Assembly: GCA_016165875.1 (NCBI GenBank)
Contig: JABBOT010000030.1
Span: forward strand, 186,001-250,000
From: Acanthopleura granulata
Taxonomy: Eukaryota > Mollusca > Polyplacophora > Chitonida > Chitonidae
Direction: 5' to 3'
DNA: 64,000 bases
The notes below the pieces were generated by a model. That model made no database searches. It was not told where the DNA came from and saw only the letters and a program-made list of their open reading frames with translations. Positions 46,601 to 60,249 of the stretch are shown one piece after another. The first letter of the stretch is position 1. Every line of letters starts with the position of its first letter. Both the position numbers and the translations under genes were made by a program.

Positions 46601-48748
46601 CTATGAACGAATTGGAGATCATAGCATTATAATAGAGAACTCTATACATTTTCTTTTCTTTTCTTACTAAAATCACACAAAACAGAGATTAGAAACAAAA
46701 AACCCTAGCCGATGTCATCGCGACAACTATACCTGTATTATATATATATATATATACTTACTGTTCTTTTACAAAACCGCATATCATTCTTCTGTATATA
46801 TTAAAACACTATACTATAACTCGTGTATAAGGGGAGACAATGTAAAGAAAACAAAAGAAACACCGGTCACATGTCTTGGTGTATAGCTATGCTCTACATA
46901 TAAACAGACAGCACTTGCACAGTACACAAAACACATTAAGTGATTGAATGATTCGAGCTAAAGACCGTCTTGACAGCATTTTAGGCATTCAAGGCGACAC
47001 AACGTAATAAATGAATGAGAAAGCTTGTTTCATCTGCAATCTACAGGTACCTTTTTCCACAATCTATATCGGTTTTCCTGGCGTCCGACTGGCCGCTTGT
47101 GTAGCAACGTTAAAAGTCCAAGGCGCTACGATTGTGCTGGGTTTTCCTAGTTTTTGAAAATAAAACTTCCAATTGCAGGAGAATAAAAACGACCGTCCCA
47201 ATTGCAGGAGAACAAAAATTTCAAAGGCCAAGTCAAGAAACTGGTGATTGTTTCTTCCCCTACACTTGAGAGTCCATTTACGTGCAAGCGAATGTACGTC
47301 CAAGGAAGTCTGATGTGAGACATCTTGGATACTAATAATGCCTTAAATTGACGACTCCAGTTCCAAATTGCTGGGTTCATATTCTGGCTTCGAGTCAGAA
47401 TTACTTTAGTCAAAGTTTTAAATATACTTCAACTCCACATACAAACTCGCAAACAATGCATCTGTTACCCTATCAGCCATTAACTATGAACATTCCATAT
47501 CAATTCCATACCCATCCAACCCATTTCTACAGGCTAATCGAAGTGAACCCCAGTAACACTACCGCACGAACATATGGAAGTAATCAGTCATATTTTGTCT
47601 AATGTAACTGACAACTCAAACGACAATAAAAACTATGGGCGATATTCACATGAAATAAGTCTCCAGTGTAACGTGTGGAAAAACCTTCTAAAATCAGTTG
47701 ACTCCTCGCAGGGAACATCTGTATATATACGTAAAAAAATTCTTCCCTGATTTCAATCATACACATCTATATGACCAGCTCATTAATATCGCAAATTAAC
47801 ATCATCTTACATCAACCACTCAGAAATTTTATGATGAATCTGTAGCGCTACCTATGTTGGCCACATTGGAGGAAAATAATGACTCTAGAGGAAGGGGGTG
47901 GGAATAAGGCGAAGAAACAATGCTCCAATTAGCAGTCAATGGAGTGTGACACTGCCGGTCATGGTTAACATAAACATGTGAACATGACAATGTCTGTCTT
48001 TCTTTTGAAATAATTCACATACACTGGTTTGGATTCTTGCGTCATTATCTTACATGTTCGTAATTATGAAACTTTGATCAAATGAAGCAAGGAAATAAGG
48101 ACGTGATTTGGCCCCATAACTGATGCGTTAAATCAGTGTAACAATGATACAGTTTTTACACCTCATGTTTTTACAATTTCTAAACATATAATCTACAAGT
48201 CAGCTTGCATTAAAGTGTAAATTATGCTATCATTATCAGATGGAAATGACACTGTTCACTTCGGTTATATTGATAGCACTTTTGCGTCCTTTTATGTCGT
48301 AGTTTATTGATAAGAAAGTTATGGGCCAGGACACAATTTTCACAGGACTTGAGTTTCAATACTTCCAAAAGACCTTTCTGGGGCACTACTCCCTTCATGG
48401 ACAAACCAATAGCCATGTCTTCTCTTTTGCGAGAACTCTTCGACACACTGTTGTTTTAGAAATAAATCCCCACCTGACACATCCAGTGGCTTTTGTGTGA
48501 TGGTTTGCCTTTAGCTTTTTCGAAAATCAATGTATTTGCTGAACTATAGTGAATAAATGTATCCCAAAACAAAAATAAACCGCTTGTAACCATGCCGATA
48601 AATTTTGGGATAGAGAGGTCCTGGGTTCGAGTCTAGGTGGTTTACCTCAATGTTCTTTTCTTTTCTTTTTTTTTTAAAAATAGTAATTTAAAATATATTA
48701 CATAATTTAACTTTTTATACCGATTCCATATATACATATGTCTACAAT
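40667..48748 (+). repeat. Array unit 4 (8,082 bp)
   Basis: Two sub-repeats (41,048-42,900 and 42,911-45,200) match unit 3 at +9,366. At about 46,270 it switches to the poly-G/GTGTTGTCTTC module type of units 1 and 5. A G run of about 14 at 45,034 compares with 6 G in most copies and 9 at about 36,943. Its segment 'c' has lost the minus-strand donor (GAAAACC instead of GTAAGCC). Confidence 0.92.
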
Positions 48749-51700
48749 GTGTCTTTTTGCCAGAGATTATTTGTAATTTTTGAGTCGGCAATCCAAAGTA
48801 AAATTGTCTCGTACGTTGCTCAGTGAAGTCACTGTCTGACTGCCAGGTCAGCGGCGATCGAATCTAAATTATTTGTTAAGTTACCGGGTTCTTCATGTAA
48901 GTAAGAAGTTTTCCTTCACATGTTCAGATCTTTGTGAAGGTCAGGCACAGTGAGTGAAATCGTCATGCTCTGTGAACCTTAGTTGGTGTAGTACGGTACC
49001 GACTCCAGCAGTACCAGGGGGTACGTTTATGCAACCCATTTGTCGTTAGTATTCAACCATCAAGTTTGCATCAAAACACATGTTCATTTGGCTCTGTTGG
49101 TCTTGAAATTAAGCATTTTGAAACTGTTCAGTTTACTTGGAGTTACATATGTCAATTGTAAAATGAAAAAACAAGTTGGGTTACTCCCTTGGCAGGGTCT
49201 TTAACACATTGTTGTTATGTAAATTTAACTATGAGATTATAGGTGGAAAGGGTGCGACATTTCCCTATAATGCCTCTAGTGCATTCAGGTCACATCACTA
49301 GAAATAATTGAATGTGTAGCTTGTATAGCAGTTGTAATATATTTATCTGCTAGTATTCAAATAGTAAACAGGAAATAACTAAAACATGTTCTTCCCTGTA
49401 ATTCATTTACTGTTAGAAATTTGAATAATGACTCTGTATCGTTACAGGAAATTATTTCACCACATAAAGATCGCTTGGCGGCTCAAGGTATGAGTTGTGT
49501 TCTTTGCCGAACCACAACTTCCCGTGGTCTTTCCTTGATTACGTTAAACACGCATATTTTGAAGTTCAATGACCCATTAAAATGCAGTCATTGTCGGTCA
49601 GTTTATAATGTACATGCTATCCTTATGTACGTATACCTGTCTCGTTGCAGTTCCACGGGTGTTACTGGCTTTTCCACGGGTGTCATCTCAACGACACCAT
49701 CATCCGAGAGCTTCGTCACAATACAGGTCGAGGTCTTCCTCCCGAGGGCCTTCAAACTGGATATTTGAACCCCACCTCGTGTTAGGAGCTTTTCCTTCTT
49801 TACGGTCGAGGGGAGATAATTTTAGAGGTTTGACAACAGTTACCTTCTCTTTGACCGTAACTTGATTCTTATGGCAAGCTGAAAATATTGGAGGACAAGG
49901 TGAGCACCACATACTTTAACATTTAGACACCACCGACCTGAATACCTGCCTACTTTCCTGCCTGCTGACCAGTCTACAAGCCTGCTGACTAGCTGGCCAA
50001 CCAACCACCCAGCTAGAGTCTAAACTAACAGCCCCCTTTCAGGGTACCATCTCTCCCGGAAGAGCACATTCAATCCAAGCACCTAAAAGGGGAAAAAAGA
50101 AAATCAAAAATCAGTAAAGAATGGAAAAAGCCGACACACAAAACACAAAGACAGTTTTTTCTTCTTTTTTATGCTGATATATTAACATTCGTGTCAATTT
50201 GAACGATACATGTACTGAGCCACCAAATTGTAGAGATACATGTACTGAGCCACAAAACTGTGGAGATACATGTACTGAGCCACAAAACTGCGGAGATAAC
50301 ATGCATATATTTCACAAGTGGGGAAGTTTGTCACTAATTTCCCAAAGGCCCATGGTTCACCTTTGGCACTCTTGTTTTTCCACCTACAAAACTCATTGCC
50401 ACCATGTAAGTGAAAAATTCTTGACTTCCGCCTTAATAAAAAGGCAAGTATAAACAACATGTAGACATGGTTATATAGTAATAGTTTACTGTTTATATTT
50501 ATAAATTTAAGAACATATAAATTTCATGTCAGTCTTAGTTTTGAGAAAAACACTGGCATTTATTTATATCAATACACAGTTTATGTCATTTCAAAGACAC
50601 TGTTCAGATACACAAAACATCAGTGGTTTCCTTGGACACCGTGGATTTCTGGACCCATAAAGCTGATCACCATGGTATAAGTGAAAACATTCTTGAATTT
50701 GGCCTTAATGAACACTGAAATAAATATGTATACATAAATATCAAATTCAAGAATGATTAACTTGATGGTCAGGTTTATGGGTGAAGGAGTGCCCCGAGTA
50801 AAGTGTTATGTGGCCTGAGTACATCAAATAACGGCTAAACTTTTGTGGGGGGAAAGCTTATTGTGTATTCTTTACTTGGGCTTCCAGTCGCATACATGCT
50901 TGCAGGAGTTATTCCCCTTAACTCAGTACATTAGTACATGTGCATGTATGTCATCACACCTTCACTTTTTAGACGTCAGTGAAACATGGAAATGAAAAGG
51001 GAGACCAACTCACGTTTTAAAATGAGGACGATTTCAGTTACTGAAGTTTCACCGTAACAAGGACAACACACACTGTTCAAACTGGCACTCCATTATGTGT
51101 TTACTATCCTGAAAATATTTACCTAACTTATTAAATTCATCCACGCAGTGGTTTGTAATAGTTCTGGTTCTCTATTTTTTCTCTTCTCTTTCCCATTTTC
51201 TGTACAGTGTATTTTTAATCTTGAAATTAAAAAAAGTGGAAAACTATCCTCTATGCGTTTGTTGTTTTATAGCGCATATTGTATGTTTGTTTTTGTGACT
51301 TAGTGGTTTACCCAGACAGACGCTTGATTTTGGTTTGGTAGGTGTAACTTTAATTGATGTGTTTTTATTGTCACGCGTTATGATTGGTTGTGATTCAGGG
51401 TCATTCATATCCTCCATCTACGTCTTGTATTGTAAGCCTTTCTCGCATAATCCAGGTATGTGGTGCTCACACCATCCTTTGACCGTAAAATAGGAAATGC
51501 TCGGAAAACGAGGAATGTCGCTAAATATCGAAGGCATACTTAGGTATATATATGAATGCAGACCAGTCTGGGATGGAGTCTTAGCTTTTAACACAAGACA
51601 AAACACATAAAGAAAAATAGTATAAGACGCACTTATACAAGTAGCTCGGGGCCCTGTTTTAGCCCTATGTATTTTCATAGAGAGGCTTGGGGCGGGGGCG

Positions 51701-54568
51701 GGGGGTATGGCTTGGCGTTCGCCTAGCTCGTTGAGTACATTCTGTACTAATATATTAGCTATTGGAGAGTGGGATGAGGCGCAGTCTGTGTTGACATCAT
51801 CTTCCACGGCTGTGACTGAAGGTCAACAGCGTGAACATCGGCTTCAGCGACGTATAAGGCTAATAAAGAGAAACACACACAGGCTTTGATGATCAATCTA
51901 AAATCTAAATCAATCAATCACTAAATAAGCAAAAGAAATAAGTGCTGTCTTTTTATGTAAAGTGTATAGGTATATCAAAAATACATGGAGCTAGCTCTAT
52001 TTCACACTGTCTTTTCCTATACAGTACATAGAGTATATCGGAGCGCGAACGTGAGGGGAAGCGGTTTAGTCTAGCTAAGCGTGAGCATCGTAAAAAAGTA
52101 GGTAGGCTTTCATGATAAATCTGAAATACAGATAAAAAGATAAAAAAAAAATAAATTCAAGTGTTGTCTTCTTTATATAGAGATTATAGGCATACCCAAA
52201 AGACACGTGAATCTAGCTCTGTATATTGTCTTTCTCTATACAGTACATAGAGTATAGTGGACGGGGGGGGGGGGTGCCAGCGCAGCGTAAACATCAGCTT
52301 GAGCTAGGTATAGGGCTAATGAAAGACACACATAGGCTTTCATGTTACCGCCACCTGTAAAAACTAAAGTACAGTGTCAGTGTCGACGTTTAACTTATAA
52401 AACACTTTTATGCAATAGCTATGAACGAATTGGAGATCATAGCATTATAATAGAGAACTCTATACATTTTCTTTTCTTTTCTTACTAAAATCACACAAAA
52501 CAGAGGTTAGAAACAAAAAACCCTAGCCGATGTCATCGCGACAACTATACCTGTATTTTATATATATATATATACTTACTGTTCTTTTACAAAACCGCAT
52601 ATCATTCTTCTGTATATATTAAAACACTATGCTATAACTCTTGTATAAGGGGAGACAATGTAAAGAAAACAAAAGAAACACCGGTCACATGTCTTTGTGT
52701 ATAGCTATACTCTACATATAAACAGACAGCACTTGCACAGTACACACAACAATTTAAGTGATTCAATGATTCGAGCTAAAGACCGTGTTGACAGCATTTT
52801 AGGCATTCAAGGCGACAGAACGTAATGAATGAATGACAAAACTTGTTTCATCTGCAATCTACAGGTACCTTTCTCCACAATCTATATCGGTTTTCCTGGC
52901 GTCCGACTGGCCGCTTGTGTAGCAACGTTAAAAGTCCAAGGCGCTACGATTGTGCTGGGTTTTCCTAGTTTTTGAAAATAAAACTTCCAATTGCAGGAGA
53001 ATAAAAACGACCGTCCCAATTGCAGGAGAACAAAAATTTCAAAGGCCAAGCCAAGAAACTGGTGATTGTTTCTTCCCCTACACTTGAGAGTCCATTTACG
53101 TGCAAGCGAATGTACGTCCAAGGAAGTCTGATGTGAGACATCTTGGATACTAATAATGCCTTAAATTGACGACTCCAGTTCCATAGTGCTTGGTTCATAT
53201 TCTGGCTTCGAGTCAGAATTACTTTAGTCAAAGTTTTAAATATACTTCAACTCCACATACAAACTCGCAAACAATGCATCTGTTACCCTATCAGCCATTA
53301 ACTATGAACATTTCATATCAATTCCATACCCATCCAACCCATTTATACAGGCTAATCGAAGTGAACCCCAGTAACACTACCGCACGAACATATGGAAGTA
53401 ATCAGTCATATTGTGTCTAATGTAACTGACAACACAAACGACAATAAAAACTATGGGCGACATTCACATGAAATAAGTCTCCAGTGTAACGTGTGGAAAA
53501 ACCTTCTAAAATCAGTTGACTCCTCGCAGGGAATATCTGTTTATATACGTAAAGGAATTCTTCCCTGAATTCAATCATACACATCTATATGACCAGCTCA
53601 TTAATATCGCAAATTAACATCATCTTACACCAGCCACTGAGAAATTTTATGATGGATCTGTACAGCTAAATATTTTGGCCACATTGGAGGAAAATAATAA
53701 CTCTAGAGGAAGGGGGGGTAGGGTGGGCGAAGAAACAATGCTCCAATTAGCAGTCAATGGAGTGTGACACTGCCGGTCATGATTAGCATAAACATGTGAA
53801 CATGACAATGTCTGTCTTTCTTTCTTTTGGAAGAATTCACAGACATTGGTTTTGATTCTTGCGTCATTATCTTACATGTTCGTAATTGTGAAACTTTGAT
53901 CAAATGAAGCAAGGAAATACGGACGTGATTTGGCCCCATAACTGATGCGTTAACCCAGTGTAAAAATGATACAGTTTTTACACCTCATGTTTTTACAATT
54001 TCTAAACATATAATCTACAAGTCAGCTTGCATTAAAGTGTAAATTATGTTATCATTATTAGATGAAAATGATACTGTTCACTTCGGTTATATTGATAGCA
54101 CTTTTGCGTCCTTTTATGTCGTAGTTTATTGATAAGAAAGTTATGGGCCAGGACACAGTTTTCACAGGACTTGAATTTCAATACTTCCAAAAGAACTTTC
54201 TAGGGCACGACTCCCTTCATGGACAAACCAATAGCCATGTCTTCTGTTTTGCGAGAGCTCTTCGACACACTGTTGTTTTAAAAATAAATGCCCACCTGAC
54301 ACATCAAGTTGCTTTTTATTTGATGGTTTGCTTTTCCCTTTTTCGAAAATCAATGTATTTGCTGAGCTATGGTGAATAAATGTATCCCAAAACAAAAATA
54401 AACCGCTTGTAACCATGCCGATAAATTTTGGGATAGAGAGGCCCTGAGTTCGAGTCTAGGTGGTTTACCTCAATGTTCTTTTCTTTTCTTTTTTTTAAAA
54501 AAAAAATTTAAAATGTATTACATTATTTAACTTTTTATACCGATTCCATATATACATATGTCTACAAG
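48749..54568 (+). repeat. Array unit 5 (5,820 bp)
   Basis: One sub-repeat only (about 48,945-51,005). Its left edge is fused inside the block that ends CCGTGAGTGAAATCGTC, so segment 'a' is deleted. Three tandem copies of a 32-bp motif (CATGTACTGAGCCACAAAAC, GTGGAGATA) lie at about 50,208-50,300. The right half from 52.1 kb closely matches unit 4. Confidence 0.92.
50205..50300 (+). repeat. 32-bp tandem triplication within unit 5
   Basis: GATACATGTACTGAGCCAC followed by AAAACTGTGGA is repeated three times. Units 3 and 4 have a single copy at about 35,080 and 44,446, so this is a unit-5-specific expansion. It creates the repetitive short frames on both strands here. Confidence 0.85.
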
Positions 54569-57500
54569 GTGTCTTTTTGACAGAAGTTAGTTGTAATTTT
54601 GAGTCGGCAAAACCAGAGTAAAATTGACACCTACGTTGCTCAGTGAAGTCACTGTCTCACGGCCAGGTCAGCGACGATCGCACCTAATTTATTTGTTAAG
54701 TTTACGGATTCTTCATGTAAGAAGTTTTTTCACATGTTCAGATCTTTGTGAAGGTCTGGTTGTGTAGGTTTGTGGCATTTAGATGCACACTGGCCCTGCA
54801 ATAGTAAATTTGGACGATTTGGCTACATAATGAGATCACTCTGTTGAATGAAGGGTATATTTAGTCGGTAACACCAGCTGTTTAGGTGATATTTCTTACT
54901 TGTCACAATTACACTGTTTTTTTTTTTTGTTTCTTCGTTTGTTTTTGTCAGAATCGACGATCGAGCCAATATTGTTTGTCTTACGGTCTGAGGTAATGAT
55001 CAACCGTAAACGTGAAGTTAATGTTAGTGGCATGATGTTACTATTTTCCTGTGGCTGGGTACCAGATAAAACACTATTTTGAAGATATGTTGAATTTAGC
55101 ACTAATTTCATTGTTTTTGGTAAGTAGTAGTATATTATGGGCATTGTGCGTCACATTATTGTATTAGGATAATTACAGGTGGTTGTAGACATGAACCATT
55201 GATGTACACGATGACCGTCGACGTTTCTTTGACGCACCGTGAGTGAAATCGTCATGCCCCATGAACCTTAGTTGGTGTGGTACGGTACCGACTCCACCAG
55301 TACTAAAGGGATCGTTTATGCAACCCATTTGTCGTTAGTATTCAATCATCAAGTTTGCATCAAAACACATGTTCATTTGGCTGTGTTGTTCTTGAAATTA
55401 AGAATTTTAAAACTGTTCGGTTTTCTTGGAGTTACATATGTCAATTGTAAAATGAAAGAAAAAGTTGGGTTACTCCCTTGGCAGGGTCTCTAACATTGTT
55501 GTTATGTAAATTTAACTATGAGATTATAGGTGGAAAGGGTGCGACATTTCCCTATATTGCCTCTAGTGCATTCAGGTCACATCACTAGAAATAATTGAAT
55601 GTGTAGCTTGTATAGCAGTTGTAATATATTTTTCTCCTATTATTCAAGTTGTAAAAAGGATATAACTAAAAGATTGTCTTACATGTAATTCATTTAGTGT
55701 TAGAAATCTGAAAAATGACTCTGTATCGCTACAGGAAATTATTTCACCACATAAAGATCGCATGGCAGCTCAAGGAATGAGTTGTGTTCGTTCACGAGCC
55801 CACAACCTTACGGTGTGATTTCCTCGATTACATTAATCACGCAAGTATTCTTTACTTGGGCTTCAAGTCGCACACATGCTGACAGGAGTTATTCCCCTTA
55901 ACTGTATACATTAGTACATGTGCATGTATGTCATCACACCTTCACTTTTTAGACGTCAGTGAAACATGGAAATGAAAAATGAGACCAACTGAAGTTTTAA
56001 ACTGAAGACGGATTCAGTCATTGAAATTTAACCGCCACAAGGACAACACACACTGTTCAAACTGGCAGTCCATTATGCGTTTACTATCCCAGAAACATTT
56101 ACCTAACTTTTTAAATTCATCCACGCAGTGGTTTGTGATAGTTCTCGTTCTCTATTGTTTCTCATCTCTATCCCATTTTCTGTACAGTGTGTTTTTAATC
56201 TTGAAATAAAAAAAATGGAAAACTATTCTCCATGCGTTTGTTGTTTTATAGCGCATATTGTATGTTTGTTTTTATGACTTAGTGGTTTACCCAGACAGAC
56301 GCTTGATTTTGCTTTGATAGGTGTTACTCTAATTGATGTTTTTTTTTATTGTCACGCGTTGTGATTGGTTGTGATTCAGGGTCATTCACACCCTCCATCT
56401 ACGTCTTGTATTGTAAGCCTTTCTCGCATAATCCAGGTATGTGGTGCTCACACCATCCTTTGACCGTAAAATAGGAAATGCTCGGAATACGAGGAATGTC
56501 GCTAAATGTCGAAGGCACATATAGGTATATATATGCCTGTAGAACAGTCTGGGATGGAGACTTGGTTTCTAACATAAGACAAAGAACATAACGAAAAATA
56601 GCATAAGACGCACTAATACAGATAGCTGGGGGCTCTGTTTTAGCCTTATGTATTTTCATAGAGAGGGTTGGGGCGGGGGCGGGGGTATGGCTTGGCGTTC
56701 GCCTAGCTTGTTGAGTACATTCTGTACTAATATATTAGCTATTGGAGAGTGGGAGGAGGTGCAGTCTGTGTTGACATCATCTTCCACGGCTGTGGCTGAA
56801 GGTCAGCACAACGTGAACATCGGCTTCACCTAGGTATAAGGCTAATAAAGAGAAACACACACAGGCTTTGATGATCAATCTAATATCTAATTCAATCAAT
56901 CACTAAATAAGCAAAAGAAATAAGTGTTGTCTCGTTATATATAGAATATAGGTATCTCAAAAACACATGGAGCTAGCTCTATTTCATAACGTCTTTTCCT
57001 ATACAGTACATAGAGTATATCGGAGCGCGAACCTAGGGGAAAGCGGTTTAGTCCAGCTAAGCGTGAGCATCGTAAAAAAAGGTAGACTTTCATGATGAAT
57101 CTAAAATGTAGATAAAAAAATAAATAAATAAAATTCAAGTGCTGTCTCTTTATATAGAGATTATAGGCATACCCAAAAGACACGTGAATCTAGCTCTGTG
57201 CACTGTCTTTCCCTATACAGTACATAGAGTATAGTGGACCGGGGAGGGTGGTGGGATGGGGTTCCAGCGCAGCGTAAACATAAGCTTGAGCTAGGTATAA
57301 GGCTAATAAAAGACACACATAGGCTTTCATGTTACCGCCATCTGTAAAAAATAAAATACAGTGTCAGTGTCGATGTTTAACTTTTAAAACACTTTTATGC
57401 AATAGTTATGAAACAATTGGAGATGATAGCATTATAACAGAGAACTTTATACATTTTCTTTTCTTTTCTTTTTAAAATCACACAAAGCAGAGATTAGAAA

Positions 57501-59386
57501 CAAAAAACCCTAACCGATATCATCGCGACAACTATACGTGTACTTTATATATACACATACATAGTTTTCTTTTACCAAACCGCATATCATTCCTCTGTAT
57601 ATACTAGAACACTATGCTGTAACTCGTGTATAAGGGGAGACAACGTAAAGAAAACAAAAGAAACACCCGTCACATGTCTTTGTGTATAGCTATACTCTAT
57701 GTATAAACATACAGCACTTGGACAGAACACAAAACAACTTAAGTGAATGAATGCTACGAGTTGAAGACCGCGTTGATAGCATTTTAGGCATTCAAGGCAA
57801 CAGAACGTAATGAATGAATGAGAAAGCTTGTTTCATCTGCAATCTACAGGTACCTTTTTCCACAATCTATATCGGCTTACCTGGCGTTCGACTGGCCCCT
57901 TGTGTAGTAACATTGAAAGTTGAGGGCGCTACGATTGTGCTAGCTTTTCCTAGTTTTCGAAAATAAAACTTCCAATTGCAGGACAACAAAAGTGTCAAAA
58001 GCCAAGCCAAGAATTGGTGATTGTTTCTTCCCCTACACTTGAGAGTCCATTTACGTGCAAGCGAATGTACCAAGTCCAAGGCTTCCTGGTGTGAAACATC
58101 TTAGATACTAATAATGCCTTAAAATGACGACACCAATTCCAAAATGCTTCGTTCATATTCTGTATAACGTACTGGCTTCGAGTCAGAATCACTTTAGTCA
58201 AAGTTTTAAATATACTTCAACTCCACATACAAATGCTGGCAAACAATGCATCTGTTACCCTATCAGCCATTAACTATGAACATTTCATATCAATTCCATC
58301 CAACCCATTTCTACAGGCTAATCGAAGTGAAACCCAGTAACAGTACCGCACGAACATATGGAATTAATCAGTCATATTGTGTGTAATGTAACTGACAATA
58401 CAACCGCCGCAGCATTTTAAAACTATGGCCGATATTCGCATAAAATAAGTCTCCAGTGTAACATGTGGCAAAAGCTTCTAAAATCAGTTGACTCCTTGCA
58501 GGGCACATCTGGATATATACATAAAGAAATTCTTCCCTGAACTCAGTCATACACATCTATATGACGAGCTCATTAATATCGCAAATTAACATCATCTTAC
58601 ATCAGCCAAGGAGAAATTTAATGATGAATCTGTAGTGCTACCTATTTTGGCCACATTGGAGGGAAATAATGACACTAAAGGAAGGGTGATAGTGTGGGGG
58701 AAGAAACAATGCTCCAATTAGCAGTCAATGGAGTGTGACACTGCCGGTCATGGTTATCATAAACATGTGAACATGACAATGTCTGTCTTTCTTTCGTTTG
58801 AAAGAACAGACACCACTTTTGATTCTTGCGTCATTATGTTACATGTTATGAAATTTTGAAACTTTGATCAAATGAAATGCGGCAATACGGACGTGATTTG
58901 GCCCATAATTGAAGCGTTAAATCAGTGTAAAAATGATACAGTTTTTACACTTAATATTCTTACAATTTCTAAACTTATATACAAGTGAGCTTGCATTAAA
59001 GTGCAAATTGTGTACCATTGTCAGCTGAAAATGCCACAGTTCACTTCGGTTAATTTGATGGCACTTTTGCGTCCTTTTATGTCGTAGTTTAGGGATAAGG
59101 ACGTTATGGGGACATAATTTGCGCAGAACATGAATTTCAATGCTTCCAAAAGGCCTTTCTGACGCACGAGTTCCTTGATGGACAAACCAATAGCCATGTC
59201 TTCTGTTTTGCGAGAACTCTTCGACACACTGATGTCTTAGAAATATATGCCCACCTAACACATCCAGTGGCTTTTATGTAATGGTTTGCCTTTCTCTTTT
59301 AACTATGGTGAATAAATGTATCCCAAAACAAAAATAAAGCTCGTGTAACGATGCCGATAAAGTTTGGGATAGAGAGAGTTCTGGGC
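54569..59386 (+). repeat. Array unit 6 (about 4.8 kb, right end)
   Basis: One sub-repeat with a large internal deletion (54,952-55,985; joined at about 55,840, CACGCAAGTATTCTTTAC), so the tetranucleotide tract and insertion are absent. The (TA)n is reduced to TATATATACACATACATA. It is the most diverged unit, and similarity stops at about 59,386 just before the B-box-like motif. Its segment 'c' keeps both the plus frame and the minus donor. Confidence 0.9.
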
Positions 59387-59389
59387 TGC

Positions 59390-60249
59390 AGAACTCTGCC
59401 AAAACAATGGCTAAACCTAACACGCGTATACAGTTAAATTTTGAAATCCAAACCAAGTGCATCTAAACTACAAGTCTGTAGATCTAAATCCAGAATGAAT
59501 TGAAAGATATGGAGATAACAGGTGCTGCAGGACTGCCGTATTTATTTGCAAGGGAAGGGTGTTGAACAAGTCAGGTAAATATTAAAGGTCATCTGCCTGA
59601 ATGTTTGGGTCAAAGCAGTGAGTTTACCGCGCATCTTGTCGTCTGGAAGATATAACCTGAAATTTTTGTGACAATTCAATGGCTGTATGTAAATAAAGCA
59701 AGAAATCGTTGTCAAGTTTTTTTTCAAAATGTTGCACGGTGGGAATCAAGTTTAAGCAAGCGCGTAATTTTCTTTCCAAGTTTGAAAGAAAAATCCTACT
59801 ACATCTAGGAAATCAAAGTGAATACATTTCCTGAGTGAGCCCCAAGTGTACAATTACGTGTATGAGGCTTCGGTGTCCGTCAGAAAGTTTGTTCGGTGGG
59901 AAACATCACTGGATTTGTCTGTTATAAAGATCTGTTTGTGTTTTTGCTTTTGTGATTAAGTTTTATACTTCTTCATACCCACGATACGGTGTAATTTCAG
60001 ATGAGGCTGTCATTAAATATTAGTTTTTCTACAAAAAGACAGGAGCTATAATTTACGAATTTTAGAGAGGAAGTCATAACTGGCAGTGTTGGCGTCATAT
60101 CGTGACAGCCCAAGCGAATGTGGCAATGGCGTTTTTCCCAGGTGGTAGTGGGGCATTGAGATCTGTCTATCAGACATCGACAATAAACTAAGATCAAGAA
60201 TTAAACCAGTCTTTAACAATATCGACATAGAACAGTTGCCCAGACTCAC
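59390..60249. other. Intron side of the leader exon at 60.3 kb; nothing else recognised
   Basis: The first 80 bases downstream of the 60,250 donor on the minus strand are related to those after the 12,064 donor (shared TTAATTCTTGA and similar spacing), showing that the duplication extended into the intron. No further exon is identified before the array edge. Confidence 0.5.

Noticed and set aside
58917..59261. 114-codon minus frame in unit 6 (QCVEEFSQNRRHGYWFVHQG)
   Set aside because: The homologous frames in other units are interrupted or shifted, and substitutions among units are spread over codon positions.
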